From NCBI GenBank assembly GCA_947396885.1, contig OX377204.1:2976001-3040000 (forward strand): a DNA stretch of 64,000 bases, given 5' to 3'. Numbering within the stretch: the first letter of the stretch is position 1; the number at the start of each line of letters is the position of its first letter. Position numbers and translations under genes: made by a program. The notes beneath the pieces were generated by a model. It was given only the letters and a program-made list of their open reading frames with translations, did not search any database and was not told the origin of the DNA. Shown piece by piece: positions 10,813-21,800 of the stretch. Source of the DNA: Heligmosomoides polygyrus polygyrus (Eukaryota > Nematoda > Chromadorea > Rhabditida > Heligmosomidae).

Positions 10813-11550
10813 TTAAACTGCTAGATGATTCAGCGCTCTATAGGCTTGTCAACCATGAAGATGAACTAATTCCGATTTATCAGTCTAAACGCCCGCTTAT
10901 GGTTCTCTGAAAGTCCTAGTTGTCTTCTGGGAAAATCAAATGCGAATCAACTAATTCTGCGTACTAGTAGCCTGAGGGTGCATGTAGCACGGTCGGTGGA
11001 GGTGCTGCTCCTCAGATCCATCGGGAGGTCGGAAAGGCGGAGCAACTGCCAGCGAACCCGCATGGATGCGATAGTTCGACAGTGATACCTGTGTGCTGAT
11101 ACCATTTCTCTTGACCTATGTGTCCTGTTTTATGAGACGTTCATCTGTACGCTTAAAGGAACGACGTTTCTTCAATGAAGACTATTCTCCACTCTTCCGT
11201 TGATCTCGTCTTGTCATCTTTCCAAACTCCACTGGACCACCAATCACAATGAAAGGAGGACTATCGTCTTCCACCTCTCAAGCGCCCACATATTTCGGTG
11301 CATCGGCCGGAAAGACGATAGTCCTCCTTTCACCTGATTCGTGGTTCAGGGGTTTTGCCAAGATGACGAGATGAGAACAGAAGAGTGGGAGAATAGTTTC
11401 TATTGAGGAAGCGTTCCCATACGCTACAGGTGAACGTCTCATAAAACAGGACAAGTAGGTCCAAAGCGAATGGTACCAGCACATAGATATCACTGTCGGG
11501 CTATCGTATCCAAGCGGGTTCGGTGGCAGTTGCTCCGCCGTCTCGACCTT

Positions 11551-11855
11551 CTGGGGCCGGATTCATCAACGACTTACGTAACTAAGCCCTAGTTTATACT
11601 TGCGCCGCTGCGCTGCGCGGCACGATGGCTGAGATACATATCGACCAGCGGCGCGAAAAATCGATATCTATGGCGATCGTGGTGCCGCGTCGCGTGGCGG
11701 CGCAAGTATAAACTAGGGCTAACGGAGAATTGTAAGCGAGAAGCTCAGATCACGCGGCTTATCTCTCACCATATGGCTTGATAAGCCGCGTTATCTGAGC
11801 TTTTCGCCTAAAATTCTTCTTTAAAGTTACGTAAGTCGTTGATGAATCCTGCTCC
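11551..11855. mobile_element. Family A element, copy 5, split by family B
   Basis: CTGGGGCCGGATTCATCAACG on the left and CGTTGATGAATCCTGCTCC on the right. The left arm is broken after GACTTACGTAAC by the family B element at 11586-11719 and resumes as AACGGAGAATTGTAAGCGAG. The centre has ACGCGGCTTATC / GATAAGCCGCGT. Confidence 0.75.
11586..11719. mobile_element. Family B Harbinger-like MITE, copy 1
   Basis: Termini GCCCTAGTTTATACTTGCGC and its complement are flanked by TAA on both sides. The interior has GCGCGAAAAATCGATATC and GCGATCGTGGTGCCGCG. Inserted in a family A element. Confidence 0.8.
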
Positions 11856-12061
11856 AGATGGGTCTGAGGATCAGTCGTTGATGAATCGGGCTCCAGATGG
11901 ATCTGATGCGGAGGAGGAGGCGACTCTCGCATTCACTCCGTATTCATTCATGGTTCGGATTTCCGCTCAGGCCAATCAAGCCTTCCATCTAGGGTATGGA
12001 TATTGTCAGGGAGTGGTAGAACATCCATAGATTTGCCACGCTCCTTACAGGCTGTTAAACG

Positions 12062-12270
12062 GCTTTATTGGCTAAAGTTTCGTCTGGATGGCCTTTCTTC
12101 AGAGCATGAAAGGGTCAAAACAGTTAGGAGTTACCACACCAAACATCTCCTCAACGTTACATCGAAGTTTGGGAGGTTGAGGAGATATTTGGTGGAGTAA
12201 CTTGTAACGGTTTGACCTTTTCATGCTCTGAAGAAGGCCATCCAGCCGAAGCTTTAGCCAATCAAGCTTT
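12062..12270. repeat. 209-base foldback
   Basis: Arms GGCTAAAGTTTCGTCTGGAT / ATCCAGCCGAAGCTTTAGCC, then TTCAGAGCATGAAAGGGTCA, then ACCAAACATCTCCTCAAC, each with its complement. Lies between the two mitochondrial genes. Confidence 0.65.
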
Positions 12271-12339
12271 AGCCAATCATTTAACAACAACATGAAGAGC
12301 TTAACAAATCTATGGAAAGACTCGACCACGCCGAGGTCC

Positions 12340-12470
12340 AAGGAGAGTCGACCGTGGATAAAACACTAGTTTTCCATCGACTGGCCACCGTAATGATTGT
12401 ATTGGCCAAATACGCATTCAGTTGGCCTCCGCGATATCCCGTAGAATCCGTGGCGCACCCCACAGAAGAA
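12340..12470 (+). repeat. SINE fragment
   Basis: GTATTGGCCAAATACGCATTCAGTTGGCCTCCG and CGTAGAATCCGTGGCGCAC match, in reverse orientation, the bodies of the SINEs at 66-325 and 2360-2612. The tRNA-like head is missing. Confidence 0.45.
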
Positions 12471-12846
12471 CCGATTAATGCCGTCCTTCATCCTCTATGT
12501 AGCAGCATGTAGGTCAAGTACTCACGCTCTCGATGTAGCGCAGAGGTTGAATATGTGGCGCACTCGACACGATTCCGAGTTGGACTGGCCAGCAGCGCTG
12601 ACCATAGTCGTGGTCGATCAATGGGGAACGTGTTATCAGAGCACTAGGAACTGTGATATCAACAACTCTTCTGATAGTGCGAGAGAGAGCGCGGTCGTCG
12701 TTGTTGTCGTCGAACATTGACGAGTAGCTTCCACTTATTACCATCCCTTCTCGGAAGCAGGCAGACGATGTGGGTGATGTGACTCATAAGAGTGCTTAAG
12801 CGAGTTTCGCCTGTTTCGTCTCTGCCTAACAATAAATGTGTTCATG

Positions 12847-12852
12847 TTTCAG
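12847..12852 (+). promoter_or_regulatory. Spliced-leader type acceptor of L2HGDH
   Basis: TTTCAG ends ten bases before the L2HGDH start codon, the position expected for a nematode trans-splice site. Confidence 0.55.
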
Positions 12853-12862
12853 GATCGCTAGG

Positions 12863-15800
12863 ATGTTACCGCGCACGATAGCGCGGAATACTAATCGTCT
12901 GCTTCTAAGAAGCAGCACTCGCTACGAGTCCAACGCTCCACCTGCCCATGAGTAAGTTGTTTTATTAGGCCAAGAAATCAATATCTGCCGAGTGCCAGAG
13001 TAGCCCATCGGGATCAGACCCAGTCGCGAGAGAATTAGGGGCTCAGAACGGCTCCGCTGGGGTGAAGGTGGAGAACGTCACCTTGTATTAAGTGGTTATC
13101 CGCCTTGGTAAGAAGATATATGTGTGTAGTACTACATCAGAAATGGCCTAGCTCAGTCCACCAAGGTCTTACTTAAATCTAACCAGATTCTCCTGATGTC
13201 GCGTCATATCGACGTGGCCATTTTCGATATCCACCGACACCATGGTCAGTCGATATGGAGGAGGGTCGTTGAGCGGTCGCTCAGACACTCGTTGCGTCCG
13301 AGCCGCGTCCCATAACAGCTGTTCCGTCCCAGCCGCGTACCTATTAGGACCGTTGCGTCCCATCCGCGTACCTATTACCGGCGTTGCGTACCAGCCCCGT
13401 CCCACAAAGGTAGTTTTCGTGGTGAGACCTTCTCTTGCGTCCCATCCTCGTCCCACAAGAGAAGTTTTCGGAAGTTACCGTCTCATCCGCGTCCCGTCTG
13501 CGCGTCCGGTCTGGCTTCTTGTAAACTGAACTCACCTTTAGCGGTTTCGGGTGTCCAACTTATCGATTTTTGAGGGGTTGGACGTTTTTGGTTTTTCATT
13601 TTCGAATTTTTCGGAGATGAGCGGCTCGGAAGGGAGGGGGTCACCTTGTACGGCAGGCCTATACGTTCTGTTTTGCACGAAATTAACGATTCTACACAGC
13701 ACTGCTATGTTCTACCCTAGGGGTGAACTGAAGTTGGCCATTTCCAATGTAGTTTGGCAATCATGTGTCTTCCTACCAAGACTGTTAACCACTCAGTATC
13801 TCGTATATCAGCCGGTAACCTCAGATGTCCTCGGTGTAATACACGTGAATTTTCAGGATATCTACCACAATATAATTGAGTTAGCCTTGGATGACGTTTG
13901 AGTGGTCAAACCTGCGTGAGATACGCCTCCGCGCGGACAAAATGTGCCTTTCAACATGGGATGCTGTCGTAGCAGAGGAAGCGCAGCCTAAGGGATGGCG
14001 AAGAAGGGAAGTAAGGAGAACCCCTAGCGTGGACCAGGAGAGCTACTAGGAAGGAAAGGAACAACCTGGAGGAGGGACCAGGACGGGGAGTCCATCAAGA
14101 AGAGATCAGTATGTAGTGGGTCAATAGTGGAAATAAGGAAGTGGGCCAGGAGTTGGTACCAGGAAGGTGGGGCAGGGAAGGGGAAGACCAGTAAGGGCGG
14201 ACCAACAATTAGATCCAGTAAGAGGAAACGAGTGAGGGAAACCTGGTGTCCGGATTCGGAAGGCGTGTCAACGGTATCCGGAAACACAAGCTGTCGGATA
14301 TGCGGAGGAGCAACCTGAGGGCAGGAGTACTGCACAGCACAAGCCGATGGCGTTACTGGACAGTCCAGAGAGTGTTTAAGAGTAACGCATGGAAAACAGC
14401 TTTATGCCATTAAAGTACGCAGCAGGACCTAGATGTTAGCGAATTTTAAGTTGTACAAAAACTACGCAATTGCGAGCATTTGTTATTACTAAGGCAAGAG
14501 ATCCATCTAGCCGGGAGTTAGTTTTGACGTCGAAGTGATAGCGATATTTCAGATAGATTTTGATCTGAACACCGTGCATACTTTATGCATGAGGAAACCT
14601 CGATCGACGAGGTTCGCACGTGGGTCAACAACTGCCGGCTTGACGCGTGCTTTGACGTTTTCGTCGTCTCCGGTGGCTCCGGAATTCACCGTTAGACCAA
14701 CAGAACGTCGGTACCAGCTCCATTGAGTATTATTGTGCGACAACAGTTTAATAGCACTTTCTTATAATGTTCTCTAGTGCTATACCACTAACGCTGTTAA
14801 TACTATTAAACACTCCAGCAAATTCATTGTTTTCCAGTGTTTAGTATACGTATATTTTCACTTCATAGTGGACGTTTTTCGCTTTGAACCGGACATTTTT
14901 CATGTTAAACTAGACACTCAGTTAATTTAAAATTGGACAAGTGTAGAATTAATTTGGATATTTTGCTAATGATTTGAGATGTCCATTATTTGACTGCAAG
15001 GACCTGTCTTTGATTGCTTCTAACGTGCTGGAAAACAATTGATTTGCTGGAGTGTTTCATAGTATTAACAGTATTAGTGGTATAGCACTAGAGAACAACA
15101 TAAGAAATTGCTATTAAACTGCTGTCGCACAATAATACTCAATGGAGCTGGTACCACCGTCATATCGCTCTAACGGTGAATTGACAATTGAAATGACATC
15201 GGAGATGGGTTGTGCGCTCGAAGAGCGCACAACCCATCTCCGATGTCCCCCTCAGCGACGAAAGCATTCTCGGCACGAGCCGCCTGGATGGCCCACACCC
15301 CGGAGCTCGAAGAGCGCACAACCCATCTCCGATGTCCCCCTCAGCGACGAAAGCAGTCTCGGCACGGATTGATGTGCAAGTTTGCGTGGTACTCCAGCAG
15401 GAGCTGGCATATTGCCAGCGGAGCAAGTGGTTAGTTCTAATGGCTATCCGCAGGGCCGTACCGCCTACCTAGGCCCCTTGTTGCAACCTGCATTAGGGCC
15501 TGTTCATACTTCGCGACAAGAGCGACAAGAGCGACTGGGGCGACGGACATAGTGTGGTGTACGTAAATAATTGCGTACTCTACACTCCGTCCGCTACGAA
15601 TGTAGTGTGAAATGCGTAATTATTTACGTACACCACACTACATCCGTCGCCCAGTCGCTCTTGTCGCTCCTGTCGCGAAGTATGAACAGGCCCTTATACG
15701 TATGTACGCGTCAGTTTGTGTACAATGTGGGATACCCCATGTCACGACATCCGACTGCTACGCTCAAGGCGGTCGAAGCCCATGAGCTCCCCCCCCCCCC

Positions 15801-18800
15801 CCCCCTCCATCCGCCCATTCCATCAAACATTGTATGGGGGGGGGGTGCCCTACCAGGTGACCCCTCCGAGCCGCTTCGCGCCGAATTAATCGCTTTGCCT
15901 CAGCAACCTTGTGGGTTACACCTGTGCAGCGTCACTGACATCATGGAATTCGCACGTAAAGACGTGAGTTGGCTGTAAATTCAACATGCCAGAAAAGACA
16001 CCAGAGGCCAGATTCATCAACGACATACAGCAACTGTTTGTTTCCGTTTCTTAGCGGTACCCTACTTCTCTTCCCCGAGACTAGGTTAGATCCGAAATTG
16101 GGGAGGATCGCTGGCGCAATGATACCACGGGGGGGGGGGCAGCCGATGGGCTTCGACCGACTTAAGCGTAACAGTCGGATATGGTGACGTGAAATTTTCC
16201 ACATTGTACGCAAACTGAGGGCTTGTTCATACTTCGCGACAAGAGCGACTCGTCGCCCGTGCAAAACATGTATATCGATTAAAACCGAGCGGGCGCCGCC
16301 GAACAGTGTTCATACTCGAGCGCCGGCGCTGTCGCTCCGGTCGCTCTTGTCGCTCTAGTTGCCCCAGTCGCTGCTGTCGCCTGTTCATACTTCCGCGCGC
16401 GGCGCTCTCGTCGCTTCCGTCGCCCGTGCGAAACATGCAAATCGATCGCGCGCCGCCGAAAAGTGTTCATACTCCAGCGATGGCGCTGTCGCTCTAGTCA
16501 CTCTTGTCGCTGCTGTCGCGAAGTATGAACAGGCCCTGACGCGTGCATACGTGTAATGCAAGTTGCAGCGAGAGCGGCCTAGGTAAAAACTCGTTCAAAT
16601 GTGGGCTGGCCCCCTCATAGTAGCATTGCGCCGGATCGTTTTGTACCCTCACCTCACCTGTACCACCTGTTCATACTTCGCGACACGAGCGATGAGAACG
16701 CAGCATGTGCAGCGCGGGGAGGTATGAACAGGAGACAGTAGCGACTGGAGCGACAGCACCGGCGCTCAAGTATGACCACTTTTCGGCGACGCGCGCTCGG
16801 TTTTAATCGATTTGTATGTTTTGCACGGGCGACGAGTCGCTCTTGTCGCGAAGTATGGACAGGCCCTATCCGTAAATGAGGGAATAAGTGTCACATCGTG
16901 AGTATGCCTCTCCAATTTTATCCGGCACACCTCCCTGAGGCCAGATTCATTAACGACTTACAGGAATTTGACAGAGAAAATGCAGACGAGATCCCTGATT
17001 GCGCGGCTTATCAATCGATATGATGAAACGTATCGCCGCGCTATCAGGGATTTTGGCTGTATTTTCTCCGTTAAATTGCTGTAATTCGTTGATAAATCCG
17101 GCCCCAAGTGAAGGGTTTCTCTAAACGCATTCAGCCATTACCGGTAATTGCTTAACCACGATAGAAGGTGTTCCTGCAAAATATCTGGCAAGTTCACCTA
17201 GATGGGACAGTAAGATACCCAGCGCTATGCGGATTAGGGGGGCCACGCTCTTCAAGACGTGAATTTCTTCAGTTTACAGTTCACAGTAAGATGGCAAGAT
17301 GTTTCTTTCCACTTCTTCGGTATAAAGTTCACAGTAACATGGCAAGTTGTGGCTTTTTCCTTGGCGCGGAGCATCCCAGATCTAGGGTTTCGCTGGAGAA
17401 TGAGGCCATAGTTCAGAAAATGCGGAAGTAAAGGCGTCGATACAAAAGTGCGCCCCCCCCCTCCCCCCTAGTAGGGTAGACCCGCACACGTTCGCGTGAC
17501 AGTGGAGCACCGTTTCCATTCCAGATTCCCGCAGACGTTCGACATTGTCGTTGTCGGGGGTGGCATCGTCGGAAGCGCAACAGCTCGGCAGTTGAAGATG
17601 GAACATCCGAAGCTGAGGATTTGCATGGTCGAGAAAGAGAATAAGTTGTGTAAGTGACGAATTCAAACGTTCACGCCTGGAATTTGCATTTGGAATCAAT
17701 ATGTATGTATGCTAGTGACCCAGTTGAACTGGGCAATGGATCCAAGAGTTCTCTGTTTCGCAACAGTGAAGTCGAATTAAAAGCGAGAGCTGATGTTCAT
17801 CTCGGGAACTAGGGCCCTGTGAAGTCAGGGCGAACTGGGGATCAGCGTCACGCAAAAGGAATCGAGACGGCGATGCTGAAAGTGACACGAGTGACGCAAG
17901 GAAGAAGGTATCCAGTTCCGTGCTCTTCATCGAGTATTTCGTCTTGGACCATGTCGTCGAAAATTAGGTGGGCCGGCCACGTAGTCCATTTCGCAGACAC
18001 CTGGGGCCGGATTCATCAACGACATACGTAACTTTAACGGAGAATTGTCAGCGAGAAGCTCAGATAGCGCGGCTTATCAAGCGATATGGTGAGCGATAAG
18101 CCGCGTTATCAGAGTTTCCGCTGTGAATTCTCTGTTAAAGTTATGTAAGTTGTTGATGGATCCGATCCTAGGGAGCTCGAGCTCGGCTTTCAGTTTCAAT
18201 TCGATTTCGCTTCTACTACTCAAGAAGCTCCTAAATCCTTGTACGATACGTTGCTTACGTAGACCTACGGTTGATGAAATTTAAAAAGCGTTTTGTATCA
18301 GGAAATACTCTATTTCAGCCCCGCATCAGAGTGGTAACAACAGCGGTGTGATTCACGCGGGAATTTACTACACTCCTGGAACGCTGAAGGCAAAGCTGTG
18401 TGTTGAAGGCTAGTAGACCTATTTTCAATTTCGTTTTTTTTTTGATGCATTTCAAATTAGAAGGCGTGAACGTATAATGTCCGAGGTGTCGTAAGGTAGT
18501 ATAGAGGAATGAGAGTACACGCTACAAGTCGGGCACTAGAACAGTACAGATTCGACTCGCATAACTTGAACTTCACCTATTTTGTCTTTAAAATGTGGGT
18601 GGCAAGTTAGTTGTAGCAGGTACAAGTGGCAGATCTGACCAGGGGTCGGATTCATAACGACTTACAGAGATTCAACGGAGAAATTATAGCCGAAATTCTT
18701 GAAAAAAACGCGAATTAACGCGACTTATCAGCAGGCCATATGGGGCAGGATCGGATTCATTAACGACTTATGTAACTTTGACGAAAAATTGTAAGCGAAA

Positions 18801-21800
18801 AACTCAGATAACGCGGCTTATCGCTCACCACATTGCTTGATAAGCCGCGTTATCTGAACTTTTCGCCTACAATTCTCCGTTAAAGTCACATAAGTCGTTG
18901 ACGAATCCGATCCTGCCCCATATCGCCTGCTGATAAGTCGCTTAATTCGCGATTTTTTCAAGAATTCCGGCTATAATTTCACCGTTAAATCTCTGTAAGT
19001 CGTTGATGGTCCGACCCCAGGAGTGTCTGAACGGCGAAGTAGGATACCACTGCGAGAATCTCCTCCCTCCACGTGCTAGGAAAGTCTGCTCCAATTTTTG
19101 CAAAGCCCTTGAACCCACCGAGTTAGGGGCCCTGCAATGTCGCTATGAAAGCGCATGGTAGCGCAAAGCAATACCTTCCAGACGTTGAATGTGCAGAAAA
19201 GATGCGAAAGCACGCCTCCTTTTCTTTGTCTCTAGGCACGGGGCAAAGAGTTCCGTACCTTGCCCTGCAGTATTTTTGTATTTTCTGCTTATTCGAATGC
19301 TTTTATTTGTTTTTAAGTTATTGTTTTGTGTAACTGCGCGTTTCCTTAGTGAGGTTTGAGAGTATGGGTAGGTTCAAGCGGTTTTCAGAAATGGAACCTT
19401 CTGCTCTACCCAATGAAGCGTGAGGGTCTGTTCATACTTCGCGACAGCAGCGACAAGAGCGACGAAAGCATAGCGCGCGCAGCGTGCTGGCGCGCAGGAG
19501 TATGAACAGACGATGGCAGCGACTGGAGTGACTAGAGCGACAGCTCGGTGCTCAAGTGCGAACATTGTTCGGCAGCGCGCTCGGTTTTAATCGATTCGCA
19601 TGCTTTGCTCGGGCGACGGTAGCGACTAGGGCGCAGCGCGCGGAAGTATGAACAGGCGACCAGAGCGATTTAAGCGACAGCGCCGGCTCTCGAGTATGGA
19701 TGGCACGTAAAAACACCCCCCCCCCCCGTGCAATCAATTGGGTCAGGCTTTCGCGATGGGGCGCGCGCACCGTGCAGTGGAGCCGACGACGCGGCGTCGT
19801 CCGCTGGCTTGACAGCTTGGAGGGGGCTGAAAGGGATTACACCACTTTTCGGTACAGCACTTATGAGCACACGACTCAGTGGTATCAAGTAACGACGTGA
19901 GGGCAACGGATAAGGCATCGTATAGCATGTAGCATGTGCTGTAATTTACTTTGATAATGTACATGTACATGTACACTGATACATGTGATGTAATTTACTT
20001 TCATTTTTCTAAAGCATTCGATAGGGTGGACCATTCTAGGCTTATGCAAAAACCTGAACATCTGAAGTTCCATCCCTTAGTGTGTAAATGAATACAAAAT
20101 TGTTCAGAGCGTAGTTTTCAGGTCAGGATAGGAGGTACTTTTTGAGTCTGTAAGTTGGTGAAGAGCGAAGTTCCTCAGAGATAGGTCCTTTCCGCAGTTC
20201 TGTTCGCTATATACGTAGCTGAGCTGCCATTGATTCTTGAGGAAAGCCGTGTTGTTTGCGGACGATATCAAGATCAATGGGAAAATTGAAACAGGTACCG
20301 ATGTGGAGAGAGTGTGGAGAGGGATTGGAAAGGATTTATGAGTGGTTAACTATCTGGAAGTTACCTCTTGCCCCTGAGAAAAGTGTACATATGAGATTAG
20401 AAGGGTCGGAGTGCTCTGCTTGGTACTCGTTGAGAGGACAAATGTTGAATGCAGTGGTTAAGATGTAGGATTTGGGATTTCATTACAATAATGAGCAACA
20501 CAAACTGTCTCATCCCTAGAAGCCCTTCATTTCATAATCGTGAAACTCCTACCATAGACTTATCACCAAAAGCATGTAGATTCTTTTAGCTTTCATTAAG
20601 ATTAACTCTGAGCGGAGGTAAATCTTAAATCCGACATTTTGGACCAAACTCTTAGAATAGCAACGTTGAAATGGATGCGATCCTTTTAAAAATGTGCATC
20701 CTAAGAGGGCTGTGTGAGCAAAACAGACTGTGTAACATATACACTCAGTAACCAACTGAATTTCACTACCACGAATCGTAAGAGCACTTCCAAAGTGCAT
20801 ATGCTTAGAATTCACTGTGCTCCAGTTTCGTAACAGCTGTTGCAAGGTGCTTCTCTTTAGCGTTTACCGTAAAATATGCCGTGTCGTGGCTGCAAAATGG
20901 CCCCACGTCCAACTTCGAATTACGCCAAGTTGGTACTGTTTTCCGTAATCTAAGTTCCTGTTCCCCTCGAAGCTACTAAGCCGGCGGATGACGTGTCGTC
21001 GGCTCCACTGCACGGTGCGCGCGCGCCCCATCGCGAAAGCCTGACCCAATCGATTGCACGGGGGGTGTGTTTTTACGTGCCATCCTCGAGTATGACCACT
21101 TTTCGGCGGCGCGCGCTCAGTTTTAATCGATTCGCATGCTTTGCTCGGGCGACGGTAGCGACGAGGGCGCAGCGCGCGGAAGTATGAACAGGCGACTGGA
21201 GCGACCAGAGCGATTTAAGCGACAGCGCCGGCTCTCGAGTATGACCACTTTTCGGCGGCGCGCGCTCAGTTTTAGTCGATTTGCATGTTTTGCACGGGCG
21301 ACGAGTCGCTCTTGTCGTGAAGTATGAAAAAGCCCTGAAGTGTGTCGAACAGGATTACAAACGGCGTATATCAGGACCGGCTCACCGTAACCTTAGGCGT
21401 CGGGTGAGACGTCCATTCTGCAATCGCAGAGCCAGGCTAGGGAAGGGACTCCGGGGAGTGTGCCGTACAAGCTGCTCGTATGGAGACTGCTTTCTTCGCT
21501 CTGGGGGAGTTCGCGGCTGGGTTCTACGCTCCTCGAGCGCAGAGCCAGGCTAGGGAAGGGACTCCAGGGTGTGTGCCGTAATACTGCTCGTATGGAAACT
21601 GCTTTCGTCGCTCAGGGGGAGTCCGCATCTGGATTCTGCGCTCTTCGAGCGGCGAAGCTCATACGGCTTAAACAATGCGCAAAAAACGCGCAACGTCGTG
21701 TAGACGTCGAAACCTTCCAGATCTCAGATACTAAGCTGAAGTGCAAAAACGTCGCGGCCCCCGGGAGCCGAACCCCCGACATCCCTCGCATGAAGTAAAC

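Larger units (their letters stand above)
11008..11880. repeat. Long foldback interrupted by family A and family B elements
   Basis: The left arm (about 11008-11240) runs GATCCATCGGGAGGTCGG, GGCGGAGCAACTGCCA, TCCTGTTTTATGAGACGTTC and TGAAAGGAGGACTATCGTC. The right arm carries the complements in reverse order between 11300 and 11545, then is cut by a family A element (11551-11855) and resumes with CAGATGGGTCTGAGGATC. Partial relatives: 42195-42270 and 53630-53690. Confidence 0.65.

Noticed and set aside
12700..12850. Minus-strand ATG at about 12848 as the first exon of SDHAF2
   Set aside because: It would put Cys where the family has Arg before ARLVYQ. The exon at 9038-9171 fits phase, family sequence and start context much better.
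18411..18416. GT donor at 18413 for L2HGDH exon 3
   Set aside because: It would join TA to the next exon's GC and give an in-frame TAG; the GC donor at 18409 keeps the conserved reading.
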